A stretch of DNA of 64,000 bases from Spirosoma pollinicola (GCF_002831565.1 NZ_CP025096.1:2395027-2459026), one strand, 5' to 3'; shown: positions 16,708 to 25,820, counted from the first letter of the stretch. Numbers and translations are program-made. The notes: generated by a model not told the origin, from the letters alone.

Positions 16708-17322
16708 TTAGTCTTTCTTGGAACGTTTAAATGACGGATGGTCAACCTTGTCAAATCCGACAAGGTAATAGTGAAAGATGATTTCAAGTGCAGTGTCAAA
16801 GTAAGTCTCGTCATCAGGTGTCTTTTCTCTCGTTCGCCACGATTCTCCCATGCTATAAGCACGGTTCGGCATATAGGGAGCAGTAACGATATGCCTGTAA
16901 CCTTCATCGGTAAGTTCGAACATGCACTTATTGTACTTATCAAATGGATACACCCGACGAAAAGGGCAATGCAGGCTTGTCGTATTTGGTTGCTGTGGAA
17001 GAGTTCTAACAACAGACATTAATTCTGCATTCTGTTCAAATTTGGGAATTTCAGAATTAAGGTAATCCACCCACTTGAGTCGCACAAATTTGTTGGCTGC
17101 CGAATTGTATTTCTGTTCTTTTATCCAAAGATTTATAAAAGTGATGTGCTCCCTGATAAATTGCTGGTGTTCATTTATCATGTAACGTACCGTTGGATCA
17201 ACCTCCTCAAAAAGAGGTAGTCTGGTCACATCTATCCGGAGCGGCACATCGTTCGAATGAGAAGATGTATCTTCATCTATCTTTTTAGACGTAAAAAAGT
17301 CTGCCAGTTTCTTGAGGAACAT
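16708..17322 (-). CDS. Hypothetical protein, unrecognised
   Basis: A 204-residue soluble protein with a basic N-terminus (FLKKLADFFTSKK), a helical central part rich in Trp and Tyr and a C-terminal region with several His and Cys but no clear metal motif. It has no signal peptide. It lies between the HTH operon and the GIY-YIG gene, all on the minus strand, with 88 bp separating it from the end of the latter. I cannot assign a function. Confidence 0.6.
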   Translation of the reverse strand: MFLKKLADFFTSKKIDEDTSSHSNDVPLRIDVTRLPLFEEVDPTVRYMINEHQQFIREHITFINLWIKEQKYNSAANKFVRLKWVDYLNSEIPKFEQNAELMSVVRTLPQQPNTTSLHCPFRRVYPFDKYNKCMFELTDEGYRHIVTAPYMPNRAYSMGESWRTREKTPDDETYFDTALEIIFHYYLVGFDKVDHPSFKRSKKD

Positions 17323-17410
17323 AAAAGTCGCTGTTTTAAAAACAGATATTTTACATGTCGATTCAGAATCTCAACCTTTGGGATGCGCGGAGCATCAAAG
17401 GCCCGTCTGA

Positions 17411-18217
17411 CTAGTTACTGTTATAACCATGCTGTTTTGTTAGAAAAGCTTCCTTCCAGAAATTTTCACGGATGATGATCGTCTTATCATCCGTCTTGAA
17501 CGGCCAGCATTCGATAAGCGTAATTTTGAAATTTGTTCGTGCGTAGGATGGGTCATTACTCGTCAATTTGACCAGTTCCTTATTCCAACCGTGGCCTGTA
17601 TTCACGTAGCAGGCCCACCGCGCCCATATACCTGTATCACCATACGCCGAACCAACGTACTGTTTACCTGTTAGTTTGTCCGCAATGAGATAAATACCTT
17701 TCACACTTTCAAGTGCGGTCTTCCAGTCAGTGCGATTGTTTTTATAAATAATCTCTAACATAGACAAATCCAGAGATACCTTTTCGTACCCATCAAAAAC
17801 CTTACCGGCGTATGGCGTTCTCAATAGCTCCGAGATTTTGAAGTTATCGTAAAAGGTTTCAAGTTTAAACGCTCGACCGCGTGGTAATGAACCGGTCAGT
17901 TTAAGTCTTCCAATTAAATCTTGTCCGTGATCTAAAAGTTTCACCACATAGCTATGGGCGTTTTTCTCAGGGCCACGTTCCTGCACCTCATATATGCCAC
18001 CGAATAGCCATTCACCGTGTTCAGGATAGAAGTCGATCAGCGACAGGATCCTGTCGCGGTTAAACTCGTTCTTGTTTCTCTGCCAGCTATTCCATTGGTG
18101 CCATTCGCTTCGATCACGAAGAAAAGCGATTAAAGGTTCTACAGTGCCGCTCTTCCGCGCAGCGTGTAGCTTGTATTTGCTAAAGTCCGAGAGATGGAGG
18201 ATAGAGCTTAATTCCAT
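17411..18217 (-). CDS. GIY-YIG nuclease-family protein
   Basis: A 268-residue protein. The first 150 residues are an unassigned N-terminal domain. From about 165 there is a GIY-YIG core: KGIYLIADKLTGKQYVGSAY carries the GIY and YVG strands, GIWARWACY supplies the conserved Arg region and RENFWKEAF the catalytic Glu helix, ending in GYNSN. These nucleases cut DNA in homing endonucleases, restriction enzymes and repair proteins. Its 5' end and 250 bp of upstream DNA are duplicated in a decayed form at 25720-26110, so the family has been copied inside this island. An upstream palindrome is conserved in both copies. Confidence 0.85.
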   Translation of the reverse strand: MELSSILHLSDFSKYKLHAARKSGTVEPLIAFLRDRSEWHQWNSWQRNKNEFNRDRILSLIDFYPEHGEWLFGGIYEVQERGPEKNAHSYVVKLLDHGQDLIGRLKLTGSLPRGRAFKLETFYDNFKISELLRTPYAGKVFDGYEKVSLDLSMLEIIYKNNRTDWKTALESVKGIYLIADKLTGKQYVGSAYGDTGIWARWACYVNTGHGWNKELVKLTSNDPSYARTNFKITLIECWPFKTDDKTIIIRENFWKEAFLTKQHGYNSN

Positions 18218-18500
18218 ATTGATGGTTTCGAAGGGGTTTCATCGGTATGCTATCACCATTCAATGTTAAGTCTATTCAGTAATCATTATCGTTTTCGGAA
18301 GTACTAAAATAACATGCGCGTGCCCTTGTTCGGATTACCATGCGTTGTATCTTTTGTTGATGGGAAAAATAGTATGTGTACATACTAATGTTGGATTTTT
18401 ATACTATACAGTAGATATTGCACTTTAATTTTATTCGTAATTAATGCAGAAGTATAGAGAGTCAGGTAGTTGAAAGTAGAATTGATGTAACACACAAAAT
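18107..18500. repeat. Diverged direct repeat, copy 1 (5' end of GIY-YIG gene plus upstream region)
   Basis: About 390 bp match 25720-26110 in the same orientation, with many substitutions and small indels. The match covers the first 36 codons of the GIY-YIG gene, the promoter region and a palindrome at 18370-18387 (TAGTATGT-GT-ACATACTA), fading near 18500. The gap 18218-18588 otherwise shows no gene. Confidence 0.75.
18370..18387. promoter_or_regulatory. Palindrome upstream of the GIY-YIG gene
   Basis: Eight-base arms TAGTATGT/ACATACTA around GT, 153 bp before the start codon. The homologous site at 25971-25988 has changed in the middle but is a perfect 18-bp palindrome, so the dyad has been kept while the flanks diverged. 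This suggests a protein-binding site. Confidence 0.5.
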
Positions 18501-18588
18501 GTAGTTACAACTTTGGCCGTAACCACCTGTTTTTAGTGAAGGTGATGAATGGTATTAGACTAACGATGAAAATTTTTGAGAATCTATT

Positions 18589-19599
18589 TTATCGCTTAAT
18601 TTGACATTGTACTGTATAGCTTCCTTGATTATTCCCCAAGTCTGTATCATTAACCACTAAGTACAATGTACCTTCTGTTTGTACATCCAACTCATGCTCA
18701 GAGCCAACTAGAAACCACTCTCCATAACCAATTCGGCCGATAAGAGCACCGTGTTTAAATGATGGAATTTTACTATATGATTCATATCCATCATCAATGC
18801 CGTCTGGCCCGCCCGTTCCCGCAAACATGCCTAACTTAATTTGACCATTTGCTTGCAGACTGAGGTGGTCACCGGCTAATAATTTAATTGGGGTTATATT
18901 ACTTGATGAATTCACTTCAACAGTTTCACTTATCGAAACCCCACCTGTCAATGAGTCCCAAATTCTTCCTAGCCAACTTCTTGAAGTATGTGTGGAAGAG
19001 GTCTTCACTGAAGCTTGTATTTTAGTGTGCGTGTGCAACTGCACATCATACAAATCGTGTCCTTCCTGTATTTGTCCGTCCACTAATTTAATTGTATTGA
19101 GGTCAAATGGATTAAGATCTGAAGAATTATCACATCTAAATGCATAGTTCACTTTAATCGGATCTCCACTATCATTCACAATGACGCCCCATATGTGGAA
19201 AAATAAATAATCAATCCAATTAGTCGTGTTGGGAACAATATGAGCAGTTCGGTTTAAATGCAGCTGCTGATTTGAAAATTGGCCAAATACAGAATTATAG
19301 GCGCTTAGTTGGATCATTCCTCTTTGATGGAAGCCATCTGATAATCCATCTTTAATGAAAGGTATCTCAGTTGGATCTGCTCCGCCTATGGTGGCAATTA
19401 TACCTTTATTTGGATTGCTGTACGTTAGCACATCAGTAATTTGTGCTTCTTTTTTGCCCGATCCAATATTAAATGTACTTATGAGATCATGAGCTAAATC
19501 ATTCGAAAAGCTATCTTTATTATTATCTGAGCAACTCAAAATGCTAAACCAACCTATGCTACAAACTCCGATAAGTGTTAGAATTTTAAATGTATTCAT
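18589..19599 (-). CDS. Lipoprotein with LecA (PA-IL)-like carbohydrate-binding domain
   Basis: A 336-residue lipoprotein counted from the ATG at 19599; the longer frame to 19635 would spoil the signal peptide. A lipobox-like ILSCS lies at about 20-24. The N-terminal domain (40-215) is unassigned and beta-rich. The last 110 residues match the galactophilic lectin PA-IL/LecA pattern: LLAGDHLSLQANG, then G-P-x-G-I-D-D, HGALIGRIG, a strand ending FLVGSE and GTLYLVVNDTD followed by N-N-x-G-S-Y. In LecA the Asp/Asn cluster binds calcium and galactose. It probably sits in the outer membrane and binds glycans. A weak terminator separates it from the tandem genes upstream. Confidence 0.75.
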   Translation of the reverse strand: MNTFKILTLIGVCSIGWFSILSCSDNNKDSFSNDLAHDLISTFNIGSGKKEAQITDVLTYSNPNKGIIATIGGADPTEIPFIKDGLSDGFHQRGMIQLSAYNSVFGQFSNQQLHLNRTAHIVPNTTNWIDYLFFHIWGVIVNDSGDPIKVNYAFRCDNSSDLNPFDLNTIKLVDGQIQEGHDLYDVQLHTHTKIQASVKTSSTHTSRSWLGRIWDSLTGGVSISETVEVNSSSNITPIKLLAGDHLSLQANGQIKLGMFAGTGGPDGIDDGYESYSKIPSFKHGALIGRIGYGEWFLVGSEHELDVQTEGTLYLVVNDTDLGNNQGSYTVQCQIKR

Positions 19600-19715
19600 A
19601 GTTAAATGGTAATCAGAGAAAATGAAACTGAACAAGGTAACAGACTATATGTAATTGAAAAGTTTTCTCGTTGAATGGAAATTATATTCGCTTAAGTCGA
19701 GTAAACGAATTTATA

Positions 19716-19744
19716 AAGGCCACTTCAAATTAAGAAGTGGCCTT
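19716..19744 (-). terminator. Hairpin after the tandem-duplicate operon
   Basis: Arms AAGGCCACTTC/GAAGTGGCCTT (11 bp, perfect) with a 7-nt loop, followed on the minus strand by an A/T-rich run. It lies 19 bp beyond the end of the 19763-20161 gene. Confidence 0.6.
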
Positions 19745-19762
19745 AGAATTTACACGATAAAA

Positions 19763-20161
19763 TTACTTATGGAACAAGTCATGGTTACCATGGACATTAT
19801 TTGCACAGTAACGAACACAAGCCAATGAGGACTTAGGATCGCCATCGCCAAGTATCCAGTTTGTCTCAATAGTATTCAGTAATGCAGAGCCTTTCTTTTC
19901 AGGCTTGATTGTTTGTACTCGACTAGCAACGTCGGTGTACTCAACCAGTACTTCATCGCTGGCGAGGTCGAAGTGCTTGTGCAAGAGCGTCACTCCAAAT
20001 CGTTCTTGCCTACCATGCTTTTTGAGCACGTCACGGACTTCGGCTAAACAATTGTAGTCGCTGTCGTTTAAGGGCTCTACATCGTGGATGTCAGTCAATT
20101 CGCTTAACTGCGTAGCAGTTGCTTCTAAGGTTAATGGGTTCATTGGATTATAGTTAAACAT
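19763..20161 (-). CDS. Tandem-duplicate hypothetical protein, copy A
   Basis: A 132-residue protein from the ATG at 20161 (MFNYNPMNPL); a TTG-type start further up is less likely. Residues from about 18 to 96 (AQ/TQLSELTDIHDVEPLNDS onward) are identical in copy B because the DNA is identical, whereas the first 17 residues and the C-terminal 25 differ. The C-terminus has Cys residues and ends VHGNHDLFHK; copy B has VHGNHNSDHV. The start codon overlaps the end of copy B by 8 bp, so the two are translationally coupled. I recognise no family. Confidence 0.65.
   Translation of the reverse strand: MFNYNPMNPLTLEATATQLSELTDIHDVEPLNDSDYNCLAEVRDVLKKHGRQERFGVTLLHKHFDLASDEVLVEYTDVASRVQTIKPEKKGSALLNTIETNWILGDGDPKSSLACVRYCANNVHGNHDLFHK
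19875..20110. repeat. 236-bp direct repeat, copy A
   Basis: Identical by eye to 20266-20501 over all 236 bases, offset 391 bp. The flanks diverge at once at the right end and after a few mismatches at the left end. Confidence 0.9.
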
Positions 20162-20546
20162 GATCACTATTATGGTTTCCGTGTACATCTTTCCAGCAAC
20201 GGGTATTACAGATAGTCATTGCAATTCTTTCACCATCACCTAGTACCCAGCTTGTCTCAATGGTGTTCAGTAATGCAGAGCCTTTCTTTTCAGGCTTGAT
20301 TGTTTGTACTCGACTAGCAACGTCGGTGTACTCAACCAGTACTTCATCGCTGGCGAGGTCGAAGTGCTTGTGCAAGAGCGTCACTCCAAATCGTTCTTGC
20401 CTACCATGCTTTTTGAGCACGTCACGGACTTCGGCTAAACAATTGTAGTCGCTGTCGTTTAAGGGCTCTACATCGTGGATGTCAGTCAATTCGCTTAACT
20501 GAGCGGCAAACATGGATACGGTTGTTTCTAACTTCAGGGCTTCCAT
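20154..20546 (-). CDS. Tandem-duplicate hypothetical protein, copy B
   Basis: A 130-residue paralogue of copy A with the same central 79 residues, a different N-terminus (MEALKLETTVSMFA) and a different C-terminus that has lost the CVRYC pair but keeps Cys residues (TICNTRCW). The core is acidic and helical with a DVLKKHGRQERFGVTLLHKH helix. The gene lies 60 bp downstream of 20607-20882 on the same strand. Function unknown. Bacteroidota islands often hold such short tandem paralogues, sometimes as secreted or immunity-like proteins, but nothing here proves that. Confidence 0.65.
   Translation of the reverse strand: MEALKLETTVSMFAAQLSELTDIHDVEPLNDSDYNCLAEVRDVLKKHGRQERFGVTLLHKHFDLASDEVLVEYTDVASRVQTIKPEKKGSALLNTIETSWVLGDGERIAMTICNTRCWKDVHGNHNSDHV
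20266..20501. repeat. 236-bp direct repeat, copy B
   Basis: Partner of 19875-20110, lying inside the second tandem gene. Perfect identity implies very recent duplication or gene conversion. Confidence 0.9.
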
Positions 20547-20606
20547 AAAAAGGATTTAAATTAAAAATTAAAAGAAATTTACTTTTCCGTTAGGTGATTA
20601 TACCAG

Positions 20607-20882
20607 TTACTTTAATCTCTTTAAAGAACTTCCTTTTCCCAACACTTTACCAGTAAAATGGGAGGTAACGGCTGTTGTGACTACAGGCCCTACCAGTTCC
20701 AGTAAATCGCCAGCGGTGTCACCAACCTTGCTACTTACTGACATTTTTGTTTTAGCGGCATTTTCTTTTGCAGTTTGATTATCCTCCTTGTTTATCAGCG
20801 TTCTATATCTGTATTCTGTTGCACCTGCAACTGAACCAACAGCTGTGCCTATGGCAGATCCCATTTTTTTGAAAAGACTCAT
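20607..20882 (-). CDS. Small Gly/Ala-rich hypothetical protein
   Basis: A 91-residue basic protein with a Gly/Ala/Val-rich N-terminus (MGSAIGTAVGSVAGATEY) and a second weakly hydrophobic stretch near 60-75 (LLELVGPVVTTAVTSHF). Glycine-zipper-like spacing (G-x3-G-x3-G) suggests membrane association or self-assembly. It heads the minus-strand run that contains the two tandem paralogues and is probably co-transcribed with them. No family recognised. Confidence 0.55.
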   Translation of the reverse strand: MSLFKKMGSAIGTAVGSVAGATEYRYRTLINKEDNQTAKENAAKTKMSVSSKVGDTAGDLLELVGPVVTTAVTSHFTGKVLGKGSSLKRLK

Positions 20883-21251
20883 TGGAGTTAGAAGTTAGAA
20901 GTTAATACAAGACAAGTAGCTAGCAAATCCATATGCTTTATCGCTTGTTAAAGTTGTTACAAAAAATCAGCGTTCATTTTTTGAATTGTCCTTCGCACGG
21001 TGTTGAACATTGTGATGGCTATTGTTTATGGACTAAACTCATCTCTTAGAGCGACGAACCGGCATAATGTTAAGCATGATGAAAAAGATGTGGATAGTAA
21101 GTGAATAGTTGAACTGAAAACCAATCAAAAATCAGCTTTAGAATGTATTTAGAACTCCCTAGCTTAGGGAGAAAAATATTTCTTTTTTGTATAGTACTCT
21201 CCTTAAATCAATAAATTTGCTTTTACACACCTATTATCTATCCATCTGATT
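20883..21251. other. Divergent intergenic region without a recognised gene
   Basis: It lies between the minus-strand run ending at 20882 and the plus-strand regulator at 21252, so it must hold both promoters. A short direct repeat (GTTAGAA twice) sits near 20886-20900. I see no RNA gene, ORF or strong hairpin. Confidence 0.4.
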
Positions 21252-22091
21252 ATGAGTTATACAGGTGACAAATCAAATGTTGAACAGGAGTTTCAGCAAC
21301 TCAAAACCTTTGTTAGTAACTTATTTCCAGCTTCGAAAAACTTAGTGTTAAAAGTGACACGGGAACGGCAACAGCAGGAATTAGACACGTTGAGAATTGG
21401 TCGAAGGCCCGAACAATTTTTTTTTATAGTTGACTTCATTAATCTGTCAATCGTTGAGGCCGTTGGCTTAGAAGAGATTGGCTTTAACTCCGAGCGTTTC
21501 AGTTTTCGACAATATTTAGCGACTATTCCTGGAGGCAGTATGCGGCAATTCATCACACTACTAGGGAAACAAACCTTCATCCTATCGCATCAAGCTATAC
21601 TCAGCTTCTTAAAGCCACAGTTTGTTGCGAACGTCCCAATTACCTGTGCTGATGGTCGGGTGTTGTTAACCAAACGAACTATTTCCCCATGGCAAATCAG
21701 TGAATCAGGGCTGATTACTGCTTACCTTTCTGAGTTTATCATTCTCAAGACCTATGAGGACGAGCCGATAAATCCGCGTTTTGTTCATCTTGATCCAGCT
21801 ATCGAAATGGCTCTGAACCGTATGGCGTCACGTACCTTTGCTACCCTACCTAAGCAAAATAATTTGTTCACACCAAAAGAAATTATACTTATTAAATTAT
21901 ATGCTGAGACGAGTGAAGCAAATGTCAACGCAAATGTGTTAGCAAAGCAAGCTGAAATAGCCCTTAGTACTTTGCATTCTTATAATAAGAGTATTTTAAT
22001 GAAAGCCAAAGAGATGTTTGGTGAGGCATTGCCCACAAAAACGGCTCGTGATGTGGCTATATATCTAAAGAAATGTGGTTTGCTTGGTTAA
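21252..22091 (+). CDS. LuxR-type HTH transcriptional regulator with PAS-like N-terminus
   Basis: A 279-residue protein. The C-terminal 70 residues form a LuxR-like helix-turn-helix: FTPKEIILIKLYAE, then VLAKQAEIALSTLHSY and a recognition helix with basic residues, ending ARDVAIYLKKCGLL. Residues 50-190 have the size and strand pattern of a PAS-like sensor. No kinase or receiver is fused. It has an ATG start and stands alone on the plus strand, divergent from the small-protein operon, which it may regulate. Confidence 0.7.
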   Translation: MSYTGDKSNVEQEFQQLKTFVSNLFPASKNLVLKVTRERQQQELDTLRIGRRPEQFFFIVDFINLSIVEAVGLEEIGFNSERFSFRQYLATIPGGSMRQFITLLGKQTFILSHQAILSFLKPQFVANVPITCADGRVLLTKRTISPWQISESGLITAYLSEFIILKTYEDEPINPRFVHLDPAIEMALNRMASRTFATLPKQNNLFTPKEIILIKLYAETSEANVNANVLAKQAEIALSTLHSYNKSILMKAKEMFGEALPTKTARDVAIYLKKCGLLG

Positions 22092-22154
22092 TGTGACCTC
22101 TGCATAAAGCTCATTTTGGCTTTGTCATGGAGCCTGTATGCAGTGTTCAAGGTG

Positions 22155-22808
22155 CTAGCGATTCAAAAGCTTATTCATTACGTTTTTTAAAAACTTTGGC
22201 AAGAATAGTTTTATCAACACTACAACCACTCGCAAGCGAATGTGCTTCACAGGCGACATATAGAGTTTTAACAATGGCATTTCTTTCTTCACAAGTGATT
22301 GATGATCAGTACTGATAGGGCCATTATAAATAACTTGAGAAAGTAGCATTTGTTGAATTTTTTTAACGGGCTTTATAACTGACCCGCCCAAAAGAAGATG
22401 TTTGTTGAGTTGTTTTGCATGATTGGTTGCTTGCTCAATCATCTTAGCGTAATAGTATATTGTTTCGGGTATACTCAAGATTGAAGACTTCCAGTTTCCT
22501 GTAATTTCGAGGATATCAGACTCTTTTATATCTTCCTCAATTAGAAGTTGCTTATAGACCGGCTTATCGAGGTAAAAAAAGTATCGCAACGGATTCTGTT
22601 CAATCGTGTTAAAAATAAACCCGGCAACAGGTTCACCGCCTTTGTAGAACTGATAAACAAAAGCATTAGTAAGATAGGAGTTTGGTAGTGCGTTCCCTGA
22701 CACATCAGCGTAGTGATCGATAAACTGCTTCAGTGCATGGTTATGTTGTATTTGCTCGCAATGAAGACGCCTGTCAGTTTCTGACTGAGGAATTTGATTA
22801 GACAGCAT
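22155..22808 (-). CDS. Hypothetical protein with basic amphipathic C-terminus
   Basis: A 217-residue protein. The middle (PVAGFIFNTIEQNPLRYFFY) recalls the beta-strand pattern of GNAT-like folds, but no acetyl-CoA loop is visible. The last 35 residues (KHIRLRVVVVLIKLFLPKFL onward) form a hydrophobic, Lys/Arg-rich helix that could bind membranes. It converges with the LuxR-type gene and has its own upstream region. I cannot name a function. Confidence 0.55.
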   Translation of the reverse strand: MLSNQIPQSETDRRLHCEQIQHNHALKQFIDHYADVSGNALPNSYLTNAFVYQFYKGGEPVAGFIFNTIEQNPLRYFFYLDKPVYKQLLIEEDIKESDILEITGNWKSSILSIPETIYYYAKMIEQATNHAKQLNKHLLLGGSVIKPVKKIQQMLLSQVIYNGPISTDHQSLVKKEMPLLKLYMSPVKHIRLRVVVVLIKLFLPKFLKNVMNKLLNR

Positions 22809-23113
22809 ACGATTGAATATCGGTGGATGTGATCCGATAGCCCAAAGGGAATATTTACTGCTGTCCTCAAAAAATGAACTATTAGAATCCTATCAATGGT
22901 AACTCAAACATCCTGTTATAAGGCATAACTTGGTCAGATCAAAAAATAAAGAGTTCAAAATAGCTCACTAGGTTCGTGTTTAATAAGTAGGTGTTTAGAG
23001 TAAATTATGGATAGTTTAGATGATTGACTCTTTATCTAACCGCCTTGCATATAGTTTTGGCATATCAAGTGAAAACTACATTTACTGAAGACAACAAACT
23101 TACTGAATTACTT
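22809..23113. other. Divergent region before the LytS-type kinase
   Basis: AT-rich and without a convincing gene. The frame of the kinase stays open from a TTG at 23024, so part of this stretch could be coding. It must contain promoters for both flanking genes. Confidence 0.4.
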
Positions 23114-24703
23114 ATGTGGCGGGCAGCAGTACGGATACTACATTTAAAGAGCAATAGATACTTATTTATAGGCATAATAGCTTTATTGTTTTTAACAGCA
23201 TATACATTCGATGACTTCAGTACTAAAGAAATCATACCACTTTTATACATTATTCCGTTGGCATGTATATTTATGTTGGCAAGCGTCGTTTATGTATGCT
23301 TTTTTACTTTTGATGTGGTCCCACTACTACAGAAAAAAGAATACAAAGAATTTTTTAAAAATAAAATTAATTATCCTTTCTTGTGGATTTTTGTATGCTA
23401 TGTGATGTGGATGGTTGTAATGACGGATAATACTATAAATACACATTCGTTAAAGCGGATAAATAATGATCCTCTCGTAAAACAATTAATTGCTTTATTA
23501 CCTACTGAAATTGGAAATAATTTAAAGAAAGATATATTTAATAAGGATAAATACGAATATAGATTTGTATTCTCCTCATTTTTTCTTAATGATTTGATAG
23601 TGATTTTGATATTGTCGTTATTTAGTTTTTTGTATGGGATACGAAAACAAGTTGTTGGCCGCCCAGAATGGTTACAAAAAGGGATTAGTAAGTTATTCTA
23701 CTATCAGCATAAACTTGTAGAATGGTTGACCATTCACAGAGATAAATTAGTTCACAGTTTTTTTTGGTTTGTATTAATTACCTATCTATGGGATGAATTT
23801 ATTATTATTCACTCTATAATGTTGGCTACTATTCTCATTGGTGTTACTCTACTCTCTTTTTATATTAACATGGCAGTATTGATATATATATTGAATAGAA
23901 GAGGTAAACATATATCTATAATAATAATGGGACTAGTATTTTTCGATGGGGTGTTATCAGTCATTTTAATTGATACAGATATATTTGTTAAAGATCCAAA
24001 TTCCCTGCTTAAGATACATACTTTATTTGAACAATTACTCTTGCCTCTATTTATAGGCGCTGGTGTTGCTGCGTTTGCCGAGAGAACGAATGGAATAAAT
24101 CGTGACAAGACTAACGAAATTATAATGAAGCAACAGGCTGAGATTCAAGCCTTAACTTACCAGATCGATCCTCATTTTTTATTTAACAGCCTCACATTTA
24201 TTTACTCTAAAAGCCAACAACATTCAGAAGACTTAGCGGAAGCAGTTTTGTTATTAAGCGAGATGATGCGTTATAAGCTACCAAAAGCCAACAATAACTA
24301 TAATGTTGCATTGATTGATGAAGTTGAGCATTTACAGGATTATATACGTTTCGATCAATTAATTCATCCCCTTAATCATGTTGACTTCAAGCCACAAGGA
24401 TCCTTCGAAAATTTAGAAATTGCCCCTAATTTATTGGATATTTTTGTGGAAAACGCTCTAAAATACGGCGATATTGAAAATGAGAATAGTCCCTTAAATA
24501 TACGGTTAACGACAATTGACACTAGAATTACTTTTCGAGTTTATAACAAAAAGAGGAAGCGGGTAGTGGGATCAAGGGCTTCAACTCAGATGGGCTTACG
24601 AAATGCTCGTAACCGGTTGAACTTAATTTATTCAGGACGCTATGAATTATCTATTCTGGACGAACCTACTTCATACACTGTCTTACTGACAATTGACTTA
24701 TAA
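23114..24703 (+). CDS. LytS-type sensor histidine kinase
   Basis: A 529-residue membrane kinase from the ATG at 23114 (MWRAAVRILHLK); a TTG at 23024 would add 30 residues. About seven hydrophobic segments fill the N-terminal 330 residues. The His_kinase domain follows: the phospho-acceptor His is in QIDPHFLFNSLTF, the N box is FVENALKYG and the G region is MGLRNARNRLNLI. It autophosphorylates and passes phosphate to the LytTR regulator whose gene starts 4 bp after the stop. The ligand is unknown. It is AT-rich like the rest of the island. Confidence 0.9.
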   Translation: MWRAAVRILHLKSNRYLFIGIIALLFLTAYTFDDFSTKEIIPLLYIIPLACIFMLASVVYVCFFTFDVVPLLQKKEYKEFFKNKINYPFLWIFVCYVMWMVVMTDNTINTHSLKRINNDPLVKQLIALLPTEIGNNLKKDIFNKDKYEYRFVFSSFFLNDLIVILILSLFSFLYGIRKQVVGRPEWLQKGISKLFYYQHKLVEWLTIHRDKLVHSFFWFVLITYLWDEFIIIHSIMLATILIGVTLLSFYINMAVLIYILNRRGKHISIIIMGLVFFDGVLSVILIDTDIFVKDPNSLLKIHTLFEQLLLPLFIGAGVAAFAERTNGINRDKTNEIIMKQQAEIQALTYQIDPHFLFNSLTFIYSKSQQHSEDLAEAVLLLSEMMRYKLPKANNNYNVALIDEVEHLQDYIRFDQLIHPLNHVDFKPQGSFENLEIAPNLLDIFVENALKYGDIENENSPLNIRLTTIDTRITFRVYNKKRKRVVGSRASTQMGLRNARNRLNLIYSGRYELSILDEPTSYTVLLTIDL

Positions 24704-24707
24704 AAAT

Positions 24708-25481
24708 ATGACTCTCAGTGTAGCTATTATCGATGACGAACAACATGCGATTGATAGTGTAGTTAGGTTAATCGAAGGATTACCTTACCTGCATTTAAAA
24801 CAGATCTTCAAAGATCCACTACTTGCTCTTCAAGATGGAAGCTTGGATGGCATAGATTTGATATTTTTGGACATTAGGATGCCTGCCTTCCCTTACGATG
24901 GTTATGATCTAATCGATATGTTTGGCGGGAGATTCAAGATAATCGTTATGACTGCCCATGAGGAATATGCTCTTAAAGGATATGAATACGACATTGTTAC
25001 ATTACTACATAAGCCAATTACTCCTAAACGTTTCATCAGAGCAGTTCATAAAGCTTACCAGTTACCTGAGCCGTCATTTCAACCGGATGATCGCCCATCT
25101 GCTGCTACTCAATTGAAAGATTCTATTTTTCTAAAAATAGCTGCTACAGGAGGAAATTATTCATTCCGGCAAATTAAATTTTCAGATATTAGATTCATTC
25201 GAAGCCAATCACAGGCGATAGAAATATATCTTAAAGATAGTAGCAAAATAGTGCCAGCTGGTGATTTACCATTGACTAAATTTTACGAGGATGAGCTTCC
25301 ACAAGATATATTTATACGGGTTCATAAAAGTTATATTGTATCAAAGTTATATATATATGAAGTCGCTGGCAATGAGATACTTATAAATCGGTACCCACTT
25401 GAAAAAGATTATGATAAAATTCCTATAGGAGATACCCATCGGGAAAATCTTATGGCTTTCATCAAAAATAACAGATCATAG
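24708..25481 (+). CDS. LytTR-family response regulator
   Basis: A 257-residue regulator from the ATG at 24708. The receiver domain has D9-D10, phospho-acceptor D55 (IFLDIRMP), a Thr switch in VMTAHEE and the conserved Lys in HKPITP. The C-terminal LytTR DNA-binding domain spans about 140-250 (FSDIRFIRSQSQAIEIYL, then FIRVHKSYIVS). It forms a two-gene operon with the preceding LytS-type kinase. Targets are unknown; LytTR operators are imperfect direct repeats that I cannot place with confidence. Confidence 0.92.
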   Translation: MTLSVAIIDDEQHAIDSVVRLIEGLPYLHLKQIFKDPLLALQDGSLDGIDLIFLDIRMPAFPYDGYDLIDMFGGRFKIIVMTAHEEYALKGYEYDIVTLLHKPITPKRFIRAVHKAYQLPEPSFQPDDRPSAATQLKDSIFLKIAATGGNYSFRQIKFSDIRFIRSQSQAIEIYLKDSSKIVPAGDLPLTKFYEDELPQDIFIRVHKSYIVSKLYIYEVAGNEILINRYPLEKDYDKIPIGDTHRENLMAFIKNNRS

Positions 25482-25719
25482 TGCAATAGAGGAGTCAATC
25501 AGTAATTTATTATTTTAGTTTTGTAATAAATATTCTGCTACAATTACCTGACTTTTATAATATTGCTGATTTATAAATTCTCCATAACAGTAGACATCTG
25601 TTACTACTGCAAAATTATATACTGTTAAAGAGCTATAAAACAGTTGATATGGTTTTAGCTTGTCCACGTATAAACGTTCATCTTTATTTCATCGCAAGAT
25701 ATCCTATTATTCAATCCGT
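25482..25719. other. AT-rich spacer, no gene seen
   Basis: It follows the LytTR gene and precedes the decayed repeat copy. A weak dyad (AACAGTAG with CTGTTACT) is present near 25590-25610; no terminator with a clean T run was found. Confidence 0.35.
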
Positions 25720-25820
25720 TTCGATCACGAAGGAAAGTGACTAACGGTTCTGCTAGTCCGCGTAGCCTGTAGTTTATATTTACTAAAGTCCGAGAGATGG
25801 CGGATATAGCTTAATTCCAT
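25720..25820 (-). pseudogene. Decayed 5' fragment of a second GIY-YIG-family gene
   Basis: On the minus strand from 25820 it reads MELSYIRHLSDFSKYKLQAT, matching the start of the 17411-18217 protein (MELSSILHLSDFSKYKLHAA). It then loses frame and stops at codon 33, although the DNA match continues to the conserved CTTCGTGATCGAA. The rest of the gene is absent. It is truncated and frameshifted, so it is a relic. Confidence 0.8.
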
